A stretch of DNA of 64,000 bases. Origin: Litsea cubeba. Taxonomy: Eukaryota > Streptophyta > Magnoliopsida > Laurales > Lauraceae. This document shows positions 56,077 to 64,000 of this stretch, in pieces. Both the position numbers and the translations under genes were made by a program. The notes below the pieces were generated by a model. It was not told the DNA's origin. It worked only from the letters and a program-made list of their open reading frames with translations, and did not search any database. Position 1 is the stretch's first letter. Each line of letters opens with the position of its first letter. The DNA lies in the NCBI GenBank assembly GCA_012931725.1, contig CM022945.1, forward strand, positions 155,449,047 to 155,513,046, written 5' to 3'.

Positions 56077-59000
56077 TGTCAGACCCCGACCCAGGTTTGA
56101 ATATTTAATTATATTTTAACCGTGATTAGTGGATAAGTGGGGTTAGTGGACGATTAGCTTATTTTATTAAGCTAGATTAGGTTGTTTGATTAGCTTTGAG
56201 AACCGTCATTAGCCTTTGACTTAAGTTTGACACGGGCCGGGGCGCCCGTGGATTGTGTGTGAAATTGTTGAGTTTGTTCATGATGCTTGTGAAATCCCAA
56301 TTTATGTGTATTTTGACTTATTTCCTTTAGATCATCAACTTTCATGTTTTGGCCAACTTGATTTTGTGATCAGAAATCGCGTTTTTCGAGAAAAAGGGCG
56401 AAACTGACATTTCACACAAAACCTGTACCCAAATTTCGAAAATTCCAGAAATTGTCAAAAATATACTTTTCGGAAAGTAGAAATTTCGCCGAATATTTTT
56501 GTCTTCTTCGTCGTTTTCGTTCGGGGCCCGCAAGTACCGTTTCTAGGCTTGTGAAGATCGGGGCCCACAATGGCTTGTCTCTTAAGAAGGGGACTCTTCC
56601 TTCTCCTTCTTCATTCCATTCCAGCAACTCTATGTGCTAGGGCTTTTCCTCTTCTCCCTTCTCACTCTCTCTCATCTGAAACTCTCACTTGGTGAGGTGC
56701 TCTTGGAGGATTGATCTCCTCAAACTCTTCCTCCCTCTTCAAGCTTCCCAAAGATACCATTCTTGAGGAGTTTGAGCTAAGTGAAGCCCCTCACTCAAGC
56801 CTCTCTTCCTTGTTTGGGTTCCTCAAGGTTAGCATTGGTTTCCTAAACTCAAGATCCTTGCTTTCTTCTCCATTTGGAGTGTTGTAATACCATTTGCTAA
56901 GGTTTTCATTGAGGATTCACAAATGTTGACTTTTTAGGGTTTCTTGGGAAAATTTTGGGGTTTTTGTAGATTTGGAGCTTGAAGCTCTAAGGCTTGGTTT
57001 AAGGAGTGATTCTGATCCTATCTTGGCTAGAGGCAAGTATATTCCAACATTAATGTGATGCTTTCCCTCATTTGGTTCTATTTCATGAATTTTCCTTTTT
57101 CTTTGTGTTAATCTTCTTTAATCTATGGGTTTATTTTGATTGAATGGATCATGTTACTTTGATTTCAATTTATATTATTGTCTTGTCATACATTGGAAGT
57201 TTGGTTTCACCTTGGCTCTCTAAGAAATTTGGTTTCCATGTGTTAAAGGTGGGCTCAAAGAGAAGGAGATAAACTTTGATCCTTCTTAAGAGTATTGTGT
57301 TTGATTTATTTAATAATTATGAATGATGATTTAAGGATTGGTGAAGCTTAGGAAAGGGCCCAAGATGTTGTAGTAGGGTGTAAGGAAGAAAGGGAATGGA
57401 AATAATCAAGAAAAGAGGGAAAAAAGGAGGTTTCTGCACTCTCGGGCTGGACTGGGCAGGCCCAGTCCGCTCGAGCGACCCACTGGGTCGCTCGAGCGGA
57501 CCAGGCACTGTCTGGGTCCGCTCGAGCGACCCAGCTACTGTCTGGGTCCGCTCGAGCGGACCTGGGTCCGCTCGAGCGAGCCCAGCTCAGTCTGGGCTCG
57601 GGTTTTGGGCCTGATAAAGGGCCTATTTAAGGGCTGTTTGATGGCCCAATTGAAGATTTGATAAGCCCATTTCCTAGGTGTCCTTTGGGCCTGTTTTAAG
57701 GTCAATTCTCGGGCTGTTTTGGGTCTAAATGTTGGGCTATTTATGACATGAATTGTGGGCTAATTTAGGGATTGTTTGGGCTTGTTTTCAATGGACTGTT
57801 TGAGCTTGGATAAGGCCAGCTGTGGGCCTGATTAAAAGGGATTTAAATCTACTCCTAAGGAAGACTTGTTGGGTATAACCTTCAAGTCCACTTCAAGCCT
57901 ATGTCCAAGCCCAATTCAGCCTTTTATCCTTTTCTATGAGAGAAGCCCATTCAACCTTTTCAAGCCTATAACTCATGGTAAGATGTGTCTTGGACTATGA
58001 CCAATACCACTTGGGAAAACCCTCAAGTCTAAGTGTACATTTAATCCCTTATGATTGTCAACGATCTTCGGTGGCACCAAATCACTTTCTTTAATGACAA
58101 TAAAGGGGGTTAAGTGTATATCGAGACTACCCGCTTAGTCGACCGAAACATCATACATTCTTTTGTATAAAACGACTTTTGTTTTAGTTCTTTCTCCAAT
58201 TCTTTTATTGTTTTGAAGTGGGTTACCCCCATATTTAGAAATGATGAAACTACTCACCTGTTTTGCTTGGCTTTGCCCTTATGCATTTGTTTGGAGTAGT
58301 TCTCTATCGACTTTGGAAATGTATCTTATAAATAGAATTGCATTTCTTCGAGGTTTCGGATTCTCACTAAAATGGCACCACTAGGCTTAGGTCACCTTGT
58401 CGGACTGATCATCCGGCTTGGGGTCTTTATTTTGTTTGCCAGCTGCAGTTTGGATTCCGTTTGTACCGACCATGGCAACGGTAATTATCCGGTCCCACGA
58501 GTAGTGGCTACGGTTCTGTTTGATGACGACTATGTCGTTCCGGTCCCACGATTAGTGGCTACGGTTTGTCTGCTCCGGTTACTTCGGTAACAGGAGAATA
58601 TAGCTTTATGTGGGTTGCCAATGTTTTTATGCATTAATGTTCATCTCATGGCATTTACTTATGTTACTCATCATGACATTGGATTTGTAAACCATCGAGA
58701 TGTATCTTCTATCTTCACTTTGACATTGTTATTAATCGTGATTTAATCGTAGCTCTTACTTATCATGTTTTGTTTCGCTCTCATCTTATTATTGTTGTAA
58801 TTGCTTGCCAGACCGTCGTGTCTGACTCTCCTTTGTTTGGTGTCAGATGTCGAGCCCCTCGCGGTTGAGGCGCATTTCGAGGCGGAACCTATAGTTCCAG
58901 CGGAGGGCGAGTGGCGGCCCGATGACGTCGTTTAGACGTCGGGTTGCCTTGGAGCTGCGATCACATTCTGGGGGATTCATGATATACATTTTGGGTTTTT

Positions 59001-59360
59001 GTTATGGCCATTGTTGGCTTATTTTCTTTTGGGAAAACTTTGTAATTAATGATTAACTTTACTTTTGTATCAACTTTAACTAACTTTGGGGCCTACAGTA
59101 AATGTTTCTCTTTTGATGCTAGTCTCTTGCGTTCTCATTTTTATACCCGTTTGTGAGACTTTTATGTTTGCTACAATGCTTCCGCGTAATTCATTTGTAT
59201 GAAAGTGATCCTTATACATCACCATCGGATCGGATTCCGTGAATCCTTACCGCGGAAACCTGTGGGAAACTAGCGTGTGCGGGCGGAATTTTCCGGCCCG
59301 TCGCGCCGCGTCCCCGGATTAAGGCCTCGTTTAGCGGGGCCTCGGTCCGGGGGCGTGACA
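56077..59360 (+). repeat. 5' LTR (3,284 bp) of the chromovirus
   Basis: It begins TGTCAGACCCCGACC and ends GGGGGCGTGACA. The region 57,465-57,600 holds five CGCTCGAGCG palindromes; the first two form a 33-bp inverted repeat at 57,467-57,499. The open frames inside are not conserved proteins. Confidence 0.95.
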
Positions 59361-59364
59361 GGCT

Positions 59365-59376
59365 TGGTATCAGAGC
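59365..59376 (+). promoter_or_regulatory. Primer binding site, initiator-tRNA-Met type
   Basis: TGGTATCAGAGC lies four bases after the LTR end. Confidence 0.92.
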
Positions 59377-59523
59377 GAGAAATATTTGAGGCAATTAAAA
59401 TTGGATTAGAAACATAAGGACGTGGCAAGGATTCGTTAGCATTACCGTTAGTTAGCATCGATTTGGGATTAGGAACGCTTTATTATTATATCTTGTTGTA
59501 CTAACAAGTTGTTTTGCAGCAAT

Positions 59524-59913
59524 ATGCCTCCGCGTCGACCTCCGGCAGGTGCAAATGCATCAGGTAGCAATCATGACAACGAGATTGAAAACCCGGTAAC
59601 GGGTCAATTCCAACAACTCATGCAAATGTTAGTTGAACAACAGCAGCGAGCCAATGAAAATCAAGCTCGATTTCAAGAACAAATGGCCAAGAAGGATGAG
59701 GAATTGACTCAAGTGCAAAGGCAACTGCTTGAATTGTTGGGTAGAAGGCCGGAACCAGTAGCTAATGTGGAAGCGGTGCAGAATAGGGACCGAGATCCTA
59801 ATATCCTATTTGAGAAGTTCAGAAAAAGGGGTCCTAAAGAATTTACGGGTCAGGAAGACCCTTTGGCAGCGGATGATTGGTTGGCTCATACCGAGAAAAT
59901 CTTCGACATTTTT
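59524..59913 (+). pseudogene. Chromovirus gag, N-terminal part only
   Basis: The ATG at 59,524 starts MPPRRPPAGANASG. A coiled-coil-like Gln-rich stretch and FEKFRKRGPKEFTGQEDPLAADDWL, the usual start of chromovirus gag, follow. The frame stops shortly after the join at about 59,910, where RNase H sequence begins in another frame. Gag C-terminus and zinc knuckle are lost. Confidence 0.88.
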
Positions 59914-60256
59914 GTATGTAGTGGCAGATGCGTTGAGTAGGAAATCAGTTTGTTTGGCCAGTTTGCATGGGTTTTGCAATTTTCAGCAATTTGAGGATTT
60001 GGGAGTAGAGTTCGAACCTTTGAGAGAGGGAGTTGTGTTAGCAAATATGACAGTGTCCGAGCCAGTCTTCATTCAGAAAATTAAGGACAATCAGATGCAA
60101 GATCCAGACTTAGTTAAAATTGTGGAGCATATCTCGGAAAGGCCAGATTTTCAGATGTTGGATGGAGTTCTGTACTTCCGTGGCAGACTTTGTGTTCCTA
60201 AAGTGGACAATTTGAAAGATGACATTATGGCAGAGGCTCACAATACGAGGTATTAA
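59914..60256 (+). pseudogene. End of RNase H and linker to integrase
   Basis: VVADALSRKSVCLASL marks the last residues of gypsy RNase H, then an integrase-leading linker ending DDIMAEAHNTRY at a TAA (60,254-60,256). Confidence 0.85.
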
Positions 60257-61522
60257 GTGCACCCAGGGAGCACGAAGATGTATCAAAATTTGAAGAGTCG
60301 TTTTTGGTGGAACAATATGAAGAGGGAGATAGCAGCCTTTGTGTCTAGGTGTATGACTTGTCAATTAGTGAAGGCGGAACATCAGAAGCCACCTGGTCTT
60401 TTGCAACCGTTAGAAATCCCAGAGTGGAAATGGGAGCACCTGACAATGGATTTTGTATCAGGTTTACCGAATACAAGCAAGGGGAACAATGCCATTTGGA
60501 TCATAGTGGATCGGTTAACGAAGTCGGCACACTTTATTCCTTTGAAGACCGGTAAGAAGATGCACATGTTGGCTTTAGCGCAAGCTTTTGTAAAGGAGAT
60601 CGTTAGTCGTCATGGTCAGCCGGTTTCCATCACTTTAGATCGGGATAGTAGATTTGTTTCGAGGTTTTGGAAGACTTTGCATGAATCGATGGGAACGAAG
60701 CTTCAATTCAGTACAGCGTACCACCCGCAGACGGATGGTCAGTCGGAAAGGACCATTCAGACCCTCGAGGATATGCTTAGGGCTTGTGTCCTTGATTTCA
60801 AGAATCAGTGGGACGAGAATCTACCGCTTTGTGAATTTGCCTATAACAATAGTTACCATTCAAGCATAGGAATGGCCCCTTTTGAAGCGTTGTATGGCAG
60901 GAAGTGTAGAACCCCCGTGTGTTGGGAAGAAGTCGGAGAACGCAGTTTTCATGGTCCATCTTTAGTTGAGGAAACAAGTGATAAAGTCAGAATTATCCAT
61001 GAGAGATTGAAGATTGCGAGGAGCCGACAGAAGAGCTATGCTGATGTTCGAAGAAAGGATCTCCAATTCCAAGTTGGAGACAAGGTATTCTTAAAGGTAT
61101 CTCCGGTCAGAGGGACACTGAGATTTGGGCAGAAGGGCAAATTGTCTAAGAGATTTATTGGTCCGTACGAGATCTTGAGTCGAATCGGGGAAGTGGCGTA
61201 CAGATTAGCTTTGCCTCCAGAACTGTCGGGTGTGCACAACGTGTTTCACGTGTCAATGTTAAGGAAGTATGTTTCAGACCCTTCGCATGTGCTACAACAT
61301 GAGCCGTTAGATGTCAGAGAGGATGCCACCTACATCGAAAAACCGGCAGAGATTATTGACACCAAAGAGCAAGAACTGAGGAATAGGACAATTCAGTGGG
61401 TAAAAATTCGTTGGGAGAATCATGGACCAGAAGAAGCCACTTGGGAGCTTCGTGAGCAAGTTCAAAAGAAGTACCCTCAGCTATTCCCAGAGGTTAGTGA
61501 TCATTTGGAGGACCAAATGTGA
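60257..61522 (+). CDS. Integrase core and chromodomain, 421 open codons
   Basis: The zinc-finger second half has SRCMTCQLV. The catalytic core has D in TMDFVSGLP, D in ITLDRDSRF and E in DGQSERTIQTLEDML. The GPY/F-type module (FIGPYEILSRIGEVAYRLAL) follows, and a chromodomain-like end (TIQWVKIRWENHGPEEATWE). All catalytic residues are present. The TAA just upstream separates it from the HH half of the zinc finger, so no normal polyprotein can be made from this copy. The open frame ends at 61,522 just before the polypurine tract. Confidence 0.88.
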   Translation: MHPGSTKMYQNLKSRFWWNNMKREIAAFVSRCMTCQLVKAEHQKPPGLLQPLEIPEWKWEHLTMDFVSGLPNTSKGNNAIWIIVDRLTKSAHFIPLKTGKKMHMLALAQAFVKEIVSRHGQPVSITLDRDSRFVSRFWKTLHESMGTKLQFSTAYHPQTDGQSERTIQTLEDMLRACVLDFKNQWDENLPLCEFAYNNSYHSSIGMAPFEALYGRKCRTPVCWEEVGERSFHGPSLVEETSDKVRIIHERLKIARSRQKSYADVRRKDLQFQVGDKVFLKVSPVRGTLRFGQKGKLSKRFIGPYEILSRIGEVAYRLALPPELSGVHNVFHVSMLRKYVSDPSHVLQHEPLDVREDATYIEKPAEIIDTKEQELRNRTIQWVKIRWENHGPEEATWELREQVQKKYPQLFPEVSDHLEDQM

Positions 61523-61525
61523 TTC

Positions 61526-61539
61526 TTAGGGGTGGAGGA
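61526..61539 (+). promoter_or_regulatory. Polypurine tract of the chromovirus
   Basis: TTAGGGGTGGAGGA directly before the 3' LTR. Confidence 0.85.
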
Positions 61540-64000
61540 TGTCAGACCCCGACCCAGGTTTGAATATTTAATTATATTTTAACCGTGATTAGTGGATAAG
61601 TGGGGTTAGTGGACGATTAGCTTATTTTATTAAGCTAGATTAGGTTGTTTGATTAGCTTTGAGAACCGTCATTAGCCTTTGACTTAAGTTTGACACGGGC
61701 CGGGGCGCCCGTGGATTGTGTGTGAAATTGTTGAGTTTGTTCATGATGCTTGTGAAATCCCAATTTATGTGTATTTTGACTTATTTCCTTTAGATCATCA
61801 ACTTTCATGTTTTGGCCAACTTGATTTGTGATCAGAAATCGCGTTTTTCGAGAAAAAGGGCAAAACTGACATTTCACACAAAACCTGTACCCAAATTTCG
61901 AAAATTCCAGAAATTGTCAAAAATATACTTTTCAGAAAGTAGAAATTTCGCCGATCATTTTTGTCTTCTTCGTCGTTTTCGTTCGGGGCCCGCAAGTACC
62001 GTTTCTAGACTTGTGAAGATCGGGGCCCACAATGGCTTGTCTCTTAAGAAGGGGACTCTTCCTTCTCCTTCTTCATTCCATTCCAGCAACTCTATGTGCT
62101 AGGGCTTTTCCTCTTCTCCCTTCTCACTCTCTCTCATCTGAAACTCTCACTTGGTGAGGTGCTCTTGGAGGATTGATCTCCTCAAACTCTTCCTCCCTCT
62201 TCAAGCTTCCCAAAGATACCATTCTTGAGGAGTTTGAGCTAAGTGAAGCCCCTCACTCAAGCCTCTCTTCCTTGTTTGGGTTCCTCAAGGTTAGCATTGG
62301 TTTCCTAAACTCAAGATCCTTGCTTTCCTCTCCATTTGGAGTGTTGTAATACCATTTGCTAAGGTTTTCATTGAGGATTCACAAATGTTGACTTTTTAGG
62401 GAAAATTTTGGGGTTTTTGTAGATTTGGAGCTTGAAGCTCTAAGGCTTGGTTTAAGGAGTGATTCTGATCCTATCTTGGCTAGAGGCAAGTATATTCCAA
62501 CATTAATGTGATGCTTTCCCTCATTTGGTTCTATTTCATGAATTTACCTTTTCTTTGTGTTAATCTTCTTTAATCTATGGGTTTATTTTGATTGAATGGA
62601 TCATGTTACTTTGATTTCAACTTAAATTATTGTCTTGTCATACATTGGAAGTTTGGTTTCACCTTGGCTCTCTAAGAAATTTGGTTTCCATGTGCTAAAG
62701 GTGGGCTCAAAGAGAAGGAGATAAACTTTGATCCTTCTTAAGAGTATTGTGTTTGATTTATTTAATAATTATGAATGATGATTTAAGGATTGGTGAAGCT
62801 TAGGAAAGGGCCCAAGATGTTGTAGTAGGGTGTAAGGAAGAAAGGGAATGGAAATAATCAAGAAAAGAGGGAAAAAAGGAGGTTTCTGCACTCTCGGGCT
62901 GGACTGGGCAGGCCCAGTCCGCTCGAGCGACCCACTGGGTCGCTCGAGCGGACCAGGCACTGTCTGGGTCCGCTCGAGCGACCCAGCTACTGTCTGGGTC
63001 CGCTCGAGCGAGCCCAGCTCAGTCTGGGCTCGGGTTTTGTGCCTGATTAAGGGCCTATTTAAGGGCTGTTTGATGGCCCAATTGAAGATTTGATAAGCCC
63101 ATTTCCTAGGTGTCCTTTGGGCCTGTTTTAAGGTCAATTCTCGGGCTGTTTTTGGGTCCAAATGTTGGGCTATTTATGACATGAATTGTGGGCTAATTTA
63201 GGGATTGTTTGGGCTTGTTTTCAATGGACTGTTTGAGCTTGGATAAGGCCAGCTGTGGGCCTGATTAAAAGGGATTTAAATCTACTCCTAAGGAAGACTT
63301 GTTGGGTATAACCTTCAAGTCCACTTCAAGCCTATGTCCAAGCCCAATTCAGCCTTTTATCCTTTTCTATGAGAGAAGCCCATTCAACCTTTTCAAGCCT
63401 ATAACTCATGGTAAGATGTGTCTTGGACTATGACCAATATACCACTTGGGAAGACCCTCAAGTCTAAGTGTACATTTAATCCCTTATGATTGTCAACGAT
63501 CTTCGGTGGCACCAAATCACTTTCTTTAATGACAATAAAGGGGGTTAAGTGTATATCGAGACTACCCGCTTAGTCGACCGAAACATCATACATTCTTTTG
63601 TATAAAACGACTTTTGTTTTAGTTCTTTCTCCAATTCTTTTATTGTTTTGAAGTGGGTTACCCCCATATTTAGAAATGATGAAACTACTCACCTGTTTTG
63701 CTTGGCTTTGCCCTTATGCATTTGTTTGGAGTAGTTCTCTATCGACTTTGGAAATGTATCTTATAAATAGAATTGCATTTCTTCGAGGTTTCGGATTCTC
63801 ACTAAAATGGCACCACTAGGCTTAGGTCACCTTGTCGGACTGATCATCCGGCTTGGGGTCTTTATTTTGTTTGCCAGCTGCAGTTTGGATTCCGTTTGTA
63901 CCGACCATGGCAACGGTAATTATCCGGTCCCACGAGTAGTGGCTACGGTTCTGTTTGATGACGACTATGTCGTTCCGGTCCCACGATTAGTGGCTACGGT
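61540..64000 (+). repeat. 3' LTR of the chromovirus, first 2.46 kb
   Basis: Aligns with 56,077 to about 58,560. Differences noted by eye include a 9-bp loss near 62,398, loss of one CTCGAG unit (about 21 bp) near 63,005 and a TA insertion near 63,438. Confidence 0.95.

Larger units (their letters stand above)
56077..64000 (+). mobile_element. Ty3/gypsy chromovirus, internally deleted, truncated by window end
   Basis: 5' LTR 56,077-59,360, primer site 59,365-59,376, internal region of only about 2.2 kb (59,361-61,539), polypurine tract and 3' LTR from 61,540 to beyond the window. The internal region carries the start of gag joined directly to the end of RNase H, then integrase with chromodomain. 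Protease, RT and most of RNase H are missing. LTRs differ by roughly 1% by eye plus a few small indels, so insertion is fairly recent. Confidence 0.93.

Noticed and set aside
58372..58590. 72-codon frame in the chromovirus LTR
   Set aside because: No motif and part of the repeated LTR; the second copy near 63,800 is LTR duplication.

Overview
This is a stretch of flowering-plant nuclear DNA dominated by transposable elements. It carries one clear host gene: an intronless chloroplast-targeted acetolactate synthase (ALS/AHAS) at 29,648-31,627 on the + strand. The nuclear-plant call rests on the transit-peptide-bearing AHAS, plant-type Ty1/copia and Ty3/gypsy elements, a plant PB1-type MULE and BED-finger hAT elements. 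The species cannot be named from sequence alone. I see no rRNA, tRNA or CRISPR genes.

Left arm (1-18.9 kb). A decayed minus-strand Ty3/gypsy element with Tat-like features runs leftward from about 16.7 kb off the left edge: U3 with TATA, repeat-rich leader, gag, acidic linker, protease, G-patch-like segment, RT. A young Ty1/copia element (1,242-8,714) is inserted in it, with two 1,134-bp LTRs and a perfect 5-bp target duplication (ATACC). A copia 3' end with part of an LTR lies at about 17.8-18.9 kb.

Middle left (19-28.6 kb). A decayed MULE transposase gene (about 21.0-23.5 kb) has a threefold 47-residue repeat. After it come a 97-bp tandem repeat and then a 44-bp array built on a palindrome. 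The same palindrome also occurs once upstream of the MULE. A gypsy-type 3' end with its LTR (26,698-27,875) and the tail of another LTR (ending 28,621) follow.

ALS island (28.6-34 kb). The ALS frame is intact, and every position known for herbicide-resistance substitutions carries the usual sensitive residue. GC content drops sharply after about codon 270.

Middle right (34-47.1 kb). This holds a broken copia element, two non-autonomous elements with 8-bp target duplications (39,342-39,879 and 40,082-41,042), and a hAT element (about 41.4-47.1 kb). The four coding exons of that hAT transposase join in phase with no stop, so it may still be coding-competent. A roughly 154-bp tandem array lies between its terminal region and its start codon.

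Right arm (47.1-64 kb). A minus-strand gypsy remnant (gag about 53.4-54.1 kb, protease 48.7-49.1 kb, pol end 48.6 kb) is split by a 3.86-kb solo LTR at its protease active site. That solo LTR itself contains a 763-bp hAT-type element. A related chromovirus with 3,284-bp LTRs begins at 56,077 and leaves the window. It has lost most of gag, protease, RT and most of RNase H, but keeps integrase and chromodomain.

Apart from ALS, the content records nested transposition rather than a cooperating gene set. The most unusual themes are the probably intact hAT element with its repeat array and the recurrence of short palindrome arrays in unrelated transposon families.
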